Assembly: GCA_947169385.1 (NCBI GenBank)
Contig: CAMVPR010000020.1
Location: 1-50,186 of the forward strand
Reading direction: 5' to 3'
Length of the DNA stretch: 50,186 nucleotides
From: an uncultured Lachnospiraceae bacterium
GTDB taxonomy: Bacteria > Bacillota > Clostridia > Lachnospirales > Lachnospiraceae
The notes beneath the pieces are model-generated. The model had not been told where the DNA came from and did not search any database. It was given only the letters and a program-made list of their open reading frames with translations. Position 1 is the first letter of the stretch. The number at the start of each line of letters is the position of its first letter. A program made the translations under genes and the position numbers. Below are positions 17,796 to 26,524 of this stretch, piece after piece.

Positions 17796-19595
17796 ATGGC
17801 AGAGTCCATGAAAGGCTTAAAAAGAAGCGCAAGATGCGCAGAGATCAGTAAGAAGGATGTAGGCAGTCAGGTAACTGTTATGGGATGGGTTCAGAAGTCT
17901 CGCAATACCGGCGGCCTTATATTTGTGGATTTGAGAGACAGAAGCGGTATCTTACAGATCGCTTTTAACGAGGAGAAGGTAGATAAAGAGGTATTTGACA
18001 AGGCGTACCGCCTTAGAAATGAGTTCGTTATTGCAGTTACCGGAACCGTCAAGGAGAGAGAAGGCGGTGTCAATAAGAATTTAAAGACAGGAGATATCGA
18101 GGTTGCCGCAGAGGACCTTAGAATCCTCTCTGAGTCTGACACACCTCCATTCCCAATCGAGGCTGACTCTAAGACCAAGGAGGACTTAAGACTTAAGTAC
18201 AGATATCTTGATCTTAGACGCCCTGACATCCAGAGCAATCTTATCATGAGAAGCAAGGTTGCAACCTTGGTAAGACAGTTCTTGTCTGACGAGGGATTCT
18301 TAGAGATTGAGACTCCTATCCTTTGTAAATCAACACCTGAGGGAGCAAGAGATTACCTTGTGCCTAGCCGAGTACATCCTGGCAATTTCTATGCACTTCC
18401 ACAGTCACCGCAGATATTTAAGCAGTTGCTTATGTGCTCTGGCTATGACAGATATTTCCAGATTGCGAAGTGTTTCAGAGACGAGGATCTTCGTGCGGAC
18501 AGACAGCCTGAGTTTACTCAGATAGATATGGAGCTTTCATTTGTCGATGTTGATGATGTAATCGATGTAAATGAGAGACTTATCGCCAAAGTATTTAAAG
18601 AGATTCTTGATGTTGATGTCAAGCTTCCAATCGAGCGCATGACATGGATTGATGCGATGAACAGATACGGTTCTGACAAGCCTGATACCCGTTTTGGTAT
18701 GGAGCTTGTTGATGTTTCTGATGTTGTCAAGGATTGTGGCTTCGGCGTATTCAGTAATGCAGTTAAGGATGGCGGTTCCGTAAGAGGTATCACAGTTAAG
18801 GGTCAGGCAGCAATGCCTCGTAAGAAGATTGATTCGCTTGTTGATTTCTCTAAGGATTACGGCGCTAAGGGCGTTGCTTACATTTGCATAAATGAAGACG
18901 GAAGCTTGAAGTCATCATTTGCCAAATTCATGACAGATGATGAGATGAATGCGTTGATTAGCGCAATGAGCGGTGAGAAGGGAGATTTGCTTCTCTTTGT
19001 AGCCGACAAGAATAAAGTTGTATGGGATTCTTTGGGAGCATTGAGATGTGAGCTTGCTAAGAGATTAGAGCTTATTGATGAGAACAAGTTCAACTTCCTT
19101 TGGGTAACTGAGTTCCCAATGTTTGAGTATTCGGAGGAACAGGGAAGATACCTTGCTATGCACCATCCGTTCACAATGCCTATGGAGGAAGATTTAGAGC
19201 TTCTTGATACAGATGAGCCTTGGGCTGCAAGAGCTAAGGCTTACGACATCGTTCTTAACGGAACTGAGCTTGGTGGAGGTTCGGTCAGAATCTCTATGAA
19301 TGATGTTCAGGAGAAGATGTTTAAGGCGTTAGGATTCACAATGGACGAGGCTTACGAGAGATTCGGATTCCTTCTTAACGCATTTAAGTACGGAGTTCCA
19401 CCACACGCAGGACTTGCGTTTGGCTTCGACAGAATGATTATGCTTATGACTAAGTCAGAGAGTATCAGGGATGTAATTGCGTTCCCTAAGGTTAAGGATG
19501 CTTCTGACCTTATGAGTGAGGCTCCAAATGTTGTTGACGAGAAGCAGTTAGAGGAGCTTGAGATAGCTATTACTGCTAAGGCTACTGAGGAGTAG
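17796..19595 (+). CDS. aspS: aspartyl-tRNA synthetase
   Basis: 599 residues, the bacterial type. N-terminal OB-fold anticodon-binding domain (VTVMGWVQKSRNTGGLIFVD), class II motifs (FRDEDLRADRQPEFTQID is motif 2; GLAFGFDRM is motif 3), and the bacterial GAD insertion in between (about 290-420). It charges tRNA-Asp. The start follows caggagga. No T-box leader: only 30 bases separate it from the HD-GYP gene, so it is probably read from upstream. Confidence 0.98.
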   Translation: MAESMKGLKRSARCAEISKKDVGSQVTVMGWVQKSRNTGGLIFVDLRDRSGILQIAFNEEKVDKEVFDKAYRLRNEFVIAVTGTVKEREGGVNKNLKTGDIEVAAEDLRILSESDTPPFPIEADSKTKEDLRLKYRYLDLRRPDIQSNLIMRSKVATLVRQFLSDEGFLEIETPILCKSTPEGARDYLVPSRVHPGNFYALPQSPQIFKQLLMCSGYDRYFQIAKCFRDEDLRADRQPEFTQIDMELSFVDVDDVIDVNERLIAKVFKEILDVDVKLPIERMTWIDAMNRYGSDKPDTRFGMELVDVSDVVKDCGFGVFSNAVKDGGSVRGITVKGQAAMPRKKIDSLVDFSKDYGAKGVAYICINEDGSLKSSFAKFMTDDEMNALISAMSGEKGDLLLFVADKNKVVWDSLGALRCELAKRLELIDENKFNFLWVTEFPMFEYSEEQGRYLAMHHPFTMPMEEDLELLDTDEPWAARAKAYDIVLNGTELGGGSVRISMNDVQEKMFKALGFTMDEAYERFGFLLNAFKYGVPPHAGLAFGFDRMIMLMTKSESIRDVIAFPKVKDASDLMSEAPNVVDEKQLEELEIAITAKATEE

Positions 19596-19613
19596 TTGAC
19601 AGGAGAGGGATTT

Positions 19614-20579
19614 ATGGAGAACTTGTCGATAGATGAGATTAATGCTTTGGGGACGGTAGATGTTGTTATTCCGACCTATAAGCCGGGTACTAAGTTTACT
19701 AAGCTTATAGATCATCTGCATCGCCAGACCATAGCTGTGAGACATATATATGTTATCAACACAGAAGAAGAGTATTACAATACCAATGTTACCGACAGAT
19801 ATGAGGACGTCAGTGTCACGCATATTAAGAAGGAAGACTTTGACCATGGCGGAACGAGAAATATGGGTGCAGCTATGTCTGATGCCGATTTCGTGCTTTT
19901 TATGACAGACGATGCGATTCCTAAGAATCCACATTTGGTTGCAGAGCTTCTGAAGCCTTTCGCGAACAAGAAGGTGGCGGTTTCATTTGCAAGACAATTA
20001 GGAGACAAGAAAGAGGATTATCTTGAGTACAGCATAAGATGCTTTAATTATCCTAATGTCAGCAGGATCAAGACCAAAGATGATATCAACATACTTGGAA
20101 TCAAGACTTTCTTCTGCTCCAATGTATGTGCGATGTACAGGAAGTCAGCCTATGAAGAGGTTGGAGGTTTCATAAGAGAGGCGATATTCAACGAGGATAT
20201 GCAGATGGCTATGTCTCTGATTGATGCGGGCTATGGAGTTTATTATGCTGCAGATGCCAAAGTTATACATTGGCATAAGTATTCGTTTATGACTCAGCTC
20301 CACAGGAACTTTGATGTTGCAGTTTCTCAGGCTATGATGGGTGGCTATCTTAGGGATATCAAGTCAGAGGGCGAAGGTAAGAAGATGGTTAAGACCGTGA
20401 TTAAGCAGTTGTTTAAATCAGGAAGAATCTATCTTATCCCTAAGTTGGTTGTTCAGAGTGGATTTAAGTATATTGGATATTATTTCGGCAGAAGGTACGA
20501 TAAGCTGCCTAGATGGTTGGTTATGAAGCTTACCATGAATCCGTCATTTTTCAAGAAATACTACGAAAAGAAGGCGTGA
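19614..20579 (+). CDS. family 2 glycosyltransferase, rhamnosyltransferase-like
   Basis: 321 residues from the ATG at 19614 (aggagaggga 4-13 bases upstream; the TTG at 19596 touching the aspS stop is rejected). GT-A fold signs: VDVVIPTYKPG (15-25), the DFDHGGTRNMGAA segment (75-87) typical of rhamnosyl/deoxysugar transferases, FMTDDAIP (96-103) as the DxD-like metal site, and FNEDMQMAMSLIDAGY acceptor region. No membrane helix. It probably adds a sugar to a cell-wall or capsular polysaccharide. The next gene is an LCP protein, whose family attaches such polymers to peptidoglycan, so a joint envelope role is plausible. Confidence 0.88.
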   Translation: MENLSIDEINALGTVDVVIPTYKPGTKFTKLIDHLHRQTIAVRHIYVINTEEEYYNTNVTDRYEDVSVTHIKKEDFDHGGTRNMGAAMSDADFVLFMTDDAIPKNPHLVAELLKPFANKKVAVSFARQLGDKKEDYLEYSIRCFNYPNVSRIKTKDDINILGIKTFFCSNVCAMYRKSAYEEVGGFIREAIFNEDMQMAMSLIDAGYGVYYAADAKVIHWHKYSFMTQLHRNFDVAVSQAMMGGYLRDIKSEGEGKKMVKTVIKQLFKSGRIYLIPKLVVQSGFKYIGYYFGRRYDKLPRWLVMKLTMNPSFFKKYYEKKA

Positions 20580-20591
20580 TTTAAGCTGTTC

Positions 20592-20620
20592 TTGAATTAT
20601 CAACAAAGATGTGTTACACT
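20592..20620 (+). promoter_or_regulatory. predicted promoter of the LCP gene
   Basis: TTGAAT (20592-20597), 17-base spacer, TACACT (20615-20620). It leaves a leader of about 80 bases. Confidence 0.65.
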
Positions 20621-20707
20621 TTATTATGTTTGTGATTTAGATATGTATGCCAAGCGGGGATGTTTAGGGCTACATTTCGTTTTTCTTTAATAGGGAGTGG
20701 TTAGACT

Positions 20708-21676
20708 ATGAAGAAATTTTTAAAGATCCTTATTGCACTTTTATTCGTTGCTGCTATCGGCTTCGGAGCCTATAGGGGTGTCGTTCGCAATAAGGCGGTC
20801 AAGCAATCTAATGCCAACATGGGAGTATCATTTGCTGATATGAACAAGGACTTGATTTCTAAGTATTCTCTTAAGGAGGATGAGAAAGTCAAGAATGTTC
20901 TTCTTGTCGGAAGTGATAAGAGGGGCGCCGAGACCGGTTATGGTAGAGCGGATGCCATTATTGTTGCAACCGTGGACCAGAAGAATCAGCAGCTTAAGCT
21001 TACCAATATTATCGAGGACAGCTATATGGAGGTTCCTGGTTACGGTAAGAACAAGCTCTCTATGGCGTACTCTATGGGAGGTATCTCACTTCTTTATGAG
21101 ACGATAGCTGCCAATTACGGTATTAAACTTGACAATTATGTTGTATATGAGTTTAACAATCTTGTTAACGCGATAGATAAGATTGGTGGAGTTAAGGTGG
21201 AGCTTAGCGATTTTGAAGTTAGTTATATGCAGCTTCATTACACCAGCGTGGCTAACGAGGTGCAGACTGGTCCGTTTATTCTCAACGGAACACAGGCTCT
21301 TGCTTATGTCAGAATTAAGCAGGATGCCGCAGGCGATTTTGGTAGAGCCAAGAGACTTGACAGTGTTATTTCGTCTGCTTATTCAGATCTCACCATGAAG
21401 TCTGTGGATGCACTTAGAGATTTAGTTAACGACTTATTGAAGAATACAGCCAGTGATATTGAGACTGACGATGCAAGAGGTTATCTTGCTTCTGTGTTGG
21501 CGCTCAGCACTGCGCCTTTAAAGACCAAGACTCTTCCTGATGAGGGTATGTATCAGGCTACTGCCAAGAAGGGTCAGACAATATTTGTGATAGATACTGA
21601 CAAGGTTAAAGAAGCGGCTTCCGATTACATTTACAATCCAATCGAGAGCGGAGATATTTCAAAGTCAGAAGAATAA
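20708..21676 (+). CDS. LytR-CpsA-Psr (LCP) family protein
   Basis: 322 residues. N-terminal membrane helix (about 5-24) then an extracytoplasmic LCP domain. Family signs: LLVGSDKRGAETGYGRADAI, VPGYGKNKLSMAYSMGG, NAIDKIGGVKVEL, LNGTQALAYVRIK and GDFGRAKRLDSV. LCP proteins transfer undecaprenyl-linked glycopolymers to peptidoglycan. The usual (P/M)RD triplet before the YVEIPGYG segment reads IED here (NIIEDSYMEVPGYG), so an Arg normally conserved in the pyrophosphate-binding site appears to be replaced by Glu. The protein could be an altered or non-catalytic paralogue. It lies after a GT2 gene but has its own promoter. Confidence 0.9.
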   Translation: MKKFLKILIALLFVAAIGFGAYRGVVRNKAVKQSNANMGVSFADMNKDLISKYSLKEDEKVKNVLLVGSDKRGAETGYGRADAIIVATVDQKNQQLKLTNIIEDSYMEVPGYGKNKLSMAYSMGGISLLYETIAANYGIKLDNYVVYEFNNLVNAIDKIGGVKVELSDFEVSYMQLHYTSVANEVQTGPFILNGTQALAYVRIKQDAAGDFGRAKRLDSVISSAYSDLTMKSVDALRDLVNDLLKNTASDIETDDARGYLASVLALSTAPLKTKTLPDEGMYQATAKKGQTIFVIDTDKVKEAASDYIYNPIESGDISKSEE

Positions 21677-21704
21677 ATTATAAACAGAGAGGAATGGATT
21701 AACC

Positions 21705-22202
21705 ATGAGACAACGTGTATTATCTTTATTAGTTGAGAACACAGCGGGAGTACTTAGCAGAGTAGCAGGCTTGTTCAGCCGCAGAGGGTACAACATAGAC
21801 AGTCTTACTGTCGGAGAGACCAGAGACCCTAAGTATTCAAGAATGACGGTTGCTTTAAGAGGAGACGACCAGATTATTACTCAGATTAGAGCGCAGCTTT
21901 TAAAGCTCGAGGACGTTGTTTCTGTCGACGAGCTTGTTGATGATCAGTCTGTATGTAGAGAGTTGGTACTTGTTAAGCTTGCTGCAGACAAGCAACAGAA
22001 GCAGGATATCATTGCTATCGCTGACGTCTTCAGAGCTAAGATTGTCGATGTCGGAGTTGCCAGCATTATGGTTGAGCTTACAGGTAACACCAATAAGATT
22101 AACGCATTTTTGACATTACTTGACGATTATGTAATCAAGCAGATTGTTAGAACGGGTCTTACAGGACTTACACGTGGTAACTATGATGTTGCTGATGAAT
22201 AA
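21705..22202 (+). CDS. ilvN: acetolactate synthase small (regulatory) subunit
   Basis: 165 residues. N-terminal ACT domain (LSLLVENTAGVLSRVAGLFSR) and C-terminal regulatory domain, the usual IlvH/IlvN length. It confers valine feedback on the IlvB catalytic subunit, which is encoded 15 kb away at 37658 rather than adjacent. Start after agaggaatgg. A strong terminator follows directly. Confidence 0.95.
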   Translation: MRQRVLSLLVENTAGVLSRVAGLFSRRGYNIDSLTVGETRDPKYSRMTVALRGDDQIITQIRAQLLKLEDVVSVDELVDDQSVCRELVLVKLAADKQQKQDIIAIADVFRAKIVDVGVASIMVELTGNTNKINAFLTLLDDYVIKQIVRTGLTGLTRGNYDVADE

Positions 22203-22213
22203 TTAGAGTTGTG

Positions 22214-22246
22214 GCAGGATGCAGGATATGCATTCTGCTTTTTTTT
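22214..22246 (+). terminator. terminator after ilvN, flush against the next ribosome-binding site
   Basis: A 10-bp stem (gcaggatgca 22214-22223 with tgcattctgc 22229-22238, one G-T pair), loop ggata, eight T's (22239-22246). The Shine-Dalgarno of the next gene (ggagg, 22247-22251) starts at the next base, so the downstream gene appears to be read only by read-through. Confidence 0.88.
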
Positions 22247-22256
22247 GGAGGTTATT

Positions 22257-22931
22257 ATGGCTGACGATAGAGATGAAGAGAAGCGACGTAAAGCCGAAGC
22301 TAAACAGCAGATTAAGGATCTTAAGAAGCAGCAGAAGGAGAACAAGAAGGAGATAGGTCGTATCAAGGAGGAGGCAGGTCAACCCGGTGGGGTTGGATTG
22401 ATCATTTTCCTTGTGATACTGTTTATCCTGATTCTTCTTGCGCTTATTAAGCTTGATGTGGGTGGATTCGGGTCTAATGTTTTAGGACCGGTTATTGGAG
22501 ATATACCTTACGTTCAGAAGATTCTTCCTAAGTCTGCGCAGAGGGAGTCTATATTCCCATCGGCAGACGCAAGTGCGGAGGCTACCGAGGAAGAGTCTAA
22601 GAAAAATAAGGAAGAGACTACGGAGGCTGCAACTACTGCAGCGCCTAAGAAGGATACCAAGAAGGCCAAGAAGAAGGATTCTGAGGGTGGAACGAGTTCT
22701 TCTAAGAAGACCACCGAGGCTAAGGTTGATTCTTCGATTCAGAATCTTGCCGATACTTATGCGGCTATGGAGACTTCTAAGGCAGCGGCTGACCTTGAGA
22801 TGATGGCCGGAGATTACAGGCTGGTTGCTAAGATTCTTCTTGCTATGGAGCCTGCTAAGAGGTCTGAGATTCTTGCTGCGATGAGCACTGAGCATGCAGC
22901 GAAGATTAGTAAGATTATGAGTAGTATGTGA
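22257..22931 (+). CDS. single-pass membrane protein with MotE/MgtE_N-like C-terminus
   Basis: 224 residues from the ATG at 22257 (ggagg 6 bases upstream). A highly charged cytosolic start (EEKRRKAEAKQQIKDLKKQQ, probable coiled coil) is followed by one membrane helix (about residues 45-62, VGLIIFLVILFILILLALI), a Lys/Glu/Ser/Thr-rich linker, and a C-terminal helical domain ending LLAMEPAKRSEILAAMSTEHAAKISKIMSSM. That last motif resembles the MotE/FliG-like MgtE_N fold. MotE is a flagellar motor chaperone, but no flagellar gene is in the window, so the role is uncertain. Confidence 0.75.
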   Translation: MADDRDEEKRRKAEAKQQIKDLKKQQKENKKEIGRIKEEAGQPGGVGLIIFLVILFILILLALIKLDVGGFGSNVLGPVIGDIPYVQKILPKSAQRESIFPSADASAEATEEESKKNKEETTEAATTAAPKKDTKKAKKKDSEGGTSSSKKTTEAKVDSSIQNLADTYAAMETSKAAADLEMMAGDYRLVAKILLAMEPAKRSEILAAMSTEHAAKISKIMSSM

Positions 22932-22938
22932 TTATCTA

Positions 22939-22964
22939 GAGACACGCTTTGGCGTGTCTCTTTT
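22939..22964 (+). terminator. terminator after the MotE-like gene
   Basis: A 9-bp perfect stem (gagacacgc 22939-22947 with gcgtgtctc 22952-22960), loop tttg, then tttt. Confidence 0.85.
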
Positions 22965-22965
22965 A

Positions 22966-22993
22966 AGATTCTTCGCTTCGCTCAGAATGACAG
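22966..22993. repeat. gattcttcgc...agaatgaca half-element
   Basis: agattcttcgcttcgctcag followed by aatgaca: one arm of the longer tgtcat...atgaca repeat, here standing alone next to a two-hairpin repeat. The same sequence recurs at 23094-23120 and, inverted, at 35773-35800. Confidence 0.75.
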
Positions 22994-22999
22994 GGATTT

Positions 23000-23048
23000 G
23001 TAGAGGCGAACATTGTTCGCCATTGTGGAGCACACTGTGCTCCGCTAC
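23000..23048. repeat. two-hairpin gtag...ctac palindromic repeat
   Basis: Outer gtag/ctac arms (23000-23003, 23045-23048) enclose two perfect hairpins: ggcgaacattgttcgcc (23005-23021) and ggagcacactgtgctcc (23027-23043). Together they could fold as a three-way junction. The same element in reverse orientation is at 35700-35749 and 35848-35897; same orientation at 43902-43953; partial at 40588-40612. Confidence 0.9.
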
Positions 23049-23054
23049 GGGTAT

Positions 23055-23121
23055 ATGTCATCCTGAGGAACATCGTTCCGAAGGATCTTGAACAGATTCT
23101 TCGCTTCGCTCAGAATGACAG
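23055..23121. repeat. tgtcat...atgaca modular repeat
   Basis: Outer tgtcat/atgaca arms (23056-23061, 23115-23120) enclose two partly self-complementary arms, cctgaggaacatcgttccga followed by aggatctt, and gattcttcgcttcgctcaga. Opposite orientation to the copies at 35773-35837 and 41821-41888. Confidence 0.85.
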
Positions 23122-23150
23122 GGGGAGTTGCATAAAAGTGCTCTGATTAC

Positions 23151-23179
23151 TTGCAACATCAAAAAAAAAAGTGTAAAAT
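23151..23179 (+). promoter_or_regulatory. predicted promoter of leuCD
   Basis: TTGCAA (23151-23156), 17-base spacer containing a ten-A run, TAAAAT (23174-23179), 34 bases before the leuC ATG. No T-box, leader peptide or CodY-like palindrome was recognised. Confidence 0.7.
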
Positions 23180-23212
23180 ATTGATAAGCGTGTTTTAAAG
23201 GAGGACTATATT

Positions 23213-24478
23213 ATGAGTATGACGATGACACAGAAGATTCTTGCGGCTCATGCAGGTCTTGAATCATGTCAGGCAGGACAGCTTATTGAAGCTAAGTTAG
23301 ATCTTGTTCTCGGTAATGATGTTACCTCACCGGTAGCTATTCATGCCTTGGACAATTTCAAGAAGAAGGAAGTATTTGATAAGGACAAGGTTGCTCTTGT
23401 TATGGATCATTTTACTCCTAACAAGGACATCAAGAGTGCGGAACATTGTAAATGTGTTCGTGAATTCTCTAATGACAATGATATTACTAATTTCTATGAT
23501 GTAGGTTCTATGGGTATTGAGCATGCACTTCTTCCTGAGAAGGGATTGGTTGTTGCAGGCGATTGTATCATAGGAGCTGACTCTCATACATGTACATATG
23601 GTGCAGTAGGTGCATTTTCAACCGGTGTTGGAAGTACAGATATGGCTGTAGGTATGGTTACGGGCGAGGCATGGTTTAAAGTGCCTTCAGCTTTGAAGTT
23701 CGTTTTGAAGAACAAGCCGGCTAAGTGGATCAGCGGTAAGGATATCATCTTGACTATCATCGGTATGATAGGCGTTGATGGTGCTTTATACAGATCTTTA
23801 GAGTTTGCCGGTGACGGTATACAGTATCTTTCTATGGATGATAGATTCTCAATGTCTAACATGGCTATAGAATGTGGTGCCAAGAATGGTATCTTCCCTG
23901 TTGATGATATCACAAGAGAGTATCTTAAGGCACACGGAGAAAGAGAGTGGAAGGAGTACGAGGCAGATGAAGACGCTCCTTATGATGAGGTTTACGAGAT
24001 AGATCTTTCAACTCTCACACCTGTGGTTGCATTTCCACATTTGCCGGAGAATACCAAGCCTGTTAAAGAGGCCGGAGATATTAAGATTGACCAGGTGGTT
24101 ATCGGTTCATGTACCAACGGTCATATAAGCGACATGCAGATTGCCGCAGATATCCTTAATGGCAGAAAGGTTGCTAAGGGAGTGAGAGTTATCGTTATCC
24201 CTGCAACGCAGCAGATTTACCTTGAGTGTATCGAGAAGGGATACTTAAGGACATTTGTAGAAGCAGGTGCTGTTGTTTCTACACCTACTTGCGGACCTTG
24301 TCTTGGTGGTCATATGGGTATTTTGGCTGCCGGCGAGAGAGCGGTTGCTACCACTAACCGTAACTTCGTAGGTCGTATGGGACACGTTGACAGTGAGGTG
24401 TATCTTGCAAGCCCTGCAGTTGCTGCGGCTTCAGCAATCACCGGTAAGATAAGCGAGCCTGCTGATTTGGGCTTATAA
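23213..24478 (+). CDS. leuC: 3-isopropylmalate dehydratase large subunit
   Basis: 421 residues, the short monofunctional LeuC type. It isomerises 2-isopropylmalate to 3-isopropylmalate in leucine synthesis, with LeuD. The [4Fe-4S] ligands are C300 (GSCTNGH), C360 and C363 ([11 protein letters not shown]). Start after aaaggagg. leuD follows 18 bases later; leuB is 10 kb downstream with its own promoter. Confidence 0.96.
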   Translation: MSMTMTQKILAAHAGLESCQAGQLIEAKLDLVLGNDVTSPVAIHALDNFKKKEVFDKDKVALVMDHFTPNKDIKSAEHCKCVREFSNDNDITNFYDVGSMGIEHALLPEKGLVVAGDCIIGADSHTCTYGAVGAFSTGVGSTDMAVGMVTGEAWFKVPSALKFVLKNKPAKWISGKDIILTIIGMIGVDGALYRSLEFAGDGIQYLSMDDRFSMSNMAIECGAKNGIFPVDDITREYLKAHGEREWKEYEADEDAPYDEVYEIDLSTLTPVVAFPHLPENTKPVKEAGDIKIDQVVIGSCTNGHISDMQIAADILNGRKVAKGVRVIVIPATQQIYLECIEKGYLRTFVEAGAVVSTPTCGPCLGGHMGILAAGERAVATTNRNFVGRMGHVDSEVYLASPAVAAASAITGKISEPADLGL

Positions 24479-24496
24479 TAGATTGGAGGATTAGAC

Positions 24497-24988
24497 ATGA
24501 ATGCACATGGTACAGTACATAAGTATGGTGACGATGTAGATACAGACGTTATAATTCCTGCAAGATATCTTAATTCATCAGACCCTAAGGAACTTGCTAA
24601 GAACTGTATGGAAGATATCGACAAGGAATTTGTTAATAAGGTTAAGGAAGGCGACATCATGGTTGCCGGCAAGAATTTTGGTTGCGGTTCATCAAGAGAG
24701 CACGCGCCTATCGCTATTAAGGCGAGCGGAATTGCCTGCGTTATCGCAGAGACATTTGCAAGAATATTCTACAGAAACTCAATCAACATAGGACTTCCTA
24801 TCATTGAGTGTCCTGATGCGGCGAGAGAGATTAATGCAGGTGATGATGTTGAGATAGATTTTGACAGCGGTAAGATTTATGACAGAACCACAGGTAAGGA
24901 ATACCAGGGACAGTCATTCCCACCGTTTATTCAGGAGATTATCAAGTCAGAAGGTCTTGTTAATTATATCAATAACAAGAAACTTTAA
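24497..24988 (+). CDS. leuD: 3-isopropylmalate dehydratase small subunit
   Basis: 163 residues. It has the swivelling-domain signatures [16 protein letters not shown] and the substrate-loop motif [19 protein letters not shown]. It pairs with LeuC. Start after ggagga. The L,D-transpeptidase gene begins only 22 bases past its stop and no terminator was seen, so leuCD may read into it. Confidence 0.96.
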   Translation: MNAHGTVHKYGDDVDTDVIIPARYLNSSDPKELAKNCMEDIDKEFVNKVKEGDIMVAGKNFGCGSSREHAPIAIKASGIACVIAETFARIFYRNSINIGLPIIECPDAAREINAGDDVEIDFDSGKIYDRTTGKEYQGQSFPPFIQEIIKSEGLVNYINNKKL

Positions 24989-25010
24989 TTATTATTAGAG
25001 GCGATTTTAG

Positions 25011-26480
25011 ATGGAATTTGAACATTACCAAAGAGGCGGCGGTGTAGCGAAAGTAGTGATTTTGGCTGTAGTTGTCGCACTTCTGGTTATATACGTAGGA
25101 GGAGCAGTATTCTTTAGGAAGCATTATGTTCCCGGAACGAGAATCAACGGTGTGTCTTGTAGCTTTAAGAACGTGGAACACGCGAAGGAAGCCATAAGGG
25201 ACGAAGTCAAGAATTACAAGATTAAGATTGTTGAGAGAGAGGACAGAGAGGATTCAATAGTCGGCAAGGATGTTGGAATCGATGTAGACTTTGATTCGAC
25301 TATGGATACGCTTTATGATCTTCAGTCACCTTTAAAGTGGCCTGTTACTGCGTTTAAGCCTATCGACAGGAATGTCGGTGTTACGGTTTCTCTTGATGAG
25401 AAGATGCTTGATGGCGCTATGGATGGGCTTACGGCATTTGACCAGGATGTCTTAAGAGACCCGGTTGATGCTACGGTTACTTATTCGAGCGGTGATGCGT
25501 GCTATGTTATCAACCCTGAGGATATGGGTACCAAAATTGACAGAGACAAGCTTAAGAGTGTTCTTAATGACGCTATCTTAGGTCTTAAGGACAAGGTTGT
25601 CTTAGAAGATGAGGATGTCTACATCAACCCTAAGCATTTAGCTGAGGACGAGGATGTGGTTAAGGCTTGTAACAAGGCTTCTAAGTATGTTACGGCTACC
25701 GGTGGATTTAAGTTTGATACCGAGAACTTCCCTCTTGATGCCGATACGATAAGCTCATTTATAAATGTTGATCAGGATTCGTTTAAGGTGACATTTGTAA
25801 GAGAGCCTATGGTCGCGTATGTTACAGAGATGTCCAGGAAGTACAACACTATCTTTGAGTCAAGGAAGTTCAAGACCAGTTATGGTTACGATGTAACTGT
25901 TGAAGGTGGAGATTACGGATGGTGGATTGACGAAGGTGCAACCATCGAGGCGATGAAGGATTTCATCAAGAAGGGTGATTCTTCAGTTCAGGAACCTGTA
26001 TATCACCAGAGAGCTATGGCTTTTGGAGATAATGATATCGGAGATACATATGTTGAGGTCAATCTCTCAATGCAGCATGTTCTTCTATACAAGGATGGCA
26101 AGCTTGTTGACGAGAGTGATTGCGTAACCGGTATGAACAATTCGTACACCCCACCGGGAGTGTATTCAATTACTTACAAGGATCACACCTATAAGAATCA
26201 CAAGGTAGCACTTGTAGGCGAGAATTATTCATCTGATGTTATGTATTTTATGCCGTTTAACGGTAATATAGGTCTTCACGATGCTTCATGGAGAAGTCAG
26301 TTCGGCGGACAGATTTACAAGAAGAATGGCTCTCACGGATGCGTGAACCTGCCTCTTTCTATGGCGGAGAGTATTTTTAATACAGTTGAGAAAGAAATGC
26401 CTGTTGTTGTGTACCAGGACCCTAACAATCCTGCTTATAACAAGAAGGCCAAGATGTCCAAGATTTACTCGGGCGGCTGA
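25011..26480 (+). CDS. L,D-transpeptidase with peptidoglycan-binding region
   Basis: 489 residues. Short cytosolic start, one membrane helix (about 13-35), an extracytoplasmic PG_binding_4-like region opening VPGTRINGVSCSFKNVEHA, and a C-terminal YkuD domain from about residue 345 with the catalytic motif SHGCVNLP (nucleophile C444; His two residues earlier). It forms 3-3 cross-links or other amide exchanges in peptidoglycan. The start codon has only a weak Shine-Dalgarno (agaggcg). It stands among LCP and glycosyltransferase genes in an envelope-rich region. Confidence 0.93.
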   Translation: MEFEHYQRGGGVAKVVILAVVVALLVIYVGGAVFFRKHYVPGTRINGVSCSFKNVEHAKEAIRDEVKNYKIKIVEREDREDSIVGKDVGIDVDFDSTMDTLYDLQSPLKWPVTAFKPIDRNVGVTVSLDEKMLDGAMDGLTAFDQDVLRDPVDATVTYSSGDACYVINPEDMGTKIDRDKLKSVLNDAILGLKDKVVLEDEDVYINPKHLAEDEDVVKACNKASKYVTATGGFKFDTENFPLDADTISSFINVDQDSFKVTFVREPMVAYVTEMSRKYNTIFESRKFKTSYGYDVTVEGGDYGWWIDEGATIEAMKDFIKKGDSSVQEPVYHQRAMAFGDNDIGDTYVEVNLSMQHVLLYKDGKLVDESDCVTGMNNSYTPPGVYSITYKDHTYKNHKVALVGENYSSDVMYFMPFNGNIGLHDASWRSQFGGQIYKKNGSHGCVNLPLSMAESIFNTVEKEMPVVVYQDPNNPAYNKKAKMSKIYSGG

Positions 26481-26524
26481 ATGGATGAATCAGGATTATA
26501 ACGATTGAAAGGATGGTACCGATT

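Noticed and set aside
22482-22895. 137-residue minus-strand frame opposite the MotE-like gene
   Set aside because: Leu/Arg/Ser-rich shadow of a Lys/Glu-rich coding strand, with no start signal.
23000-23048. Cloverleaf-like element as a tRNA gene
   Set aside because: The two hairpins are perfect palindromes with no T-loop consensus, no anticodon arm of proper size and only about 49 bases in length.
22966-23121. Clustered repeats resembling a CRISPR array
   Set aside because: Repeat units differ from one another, contain strong internal palindromes, have no uniform spacers and no cas genes nearby; they are intergenic mobile-type repeats.
22994-23212. T-box or leucine attenuator leader before leuC
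   Set aside because: No specifier hairpin, no tggra-type T-box sequence, no Leu-rich leader peptide; the promoter is only 34 bases from the start codon.
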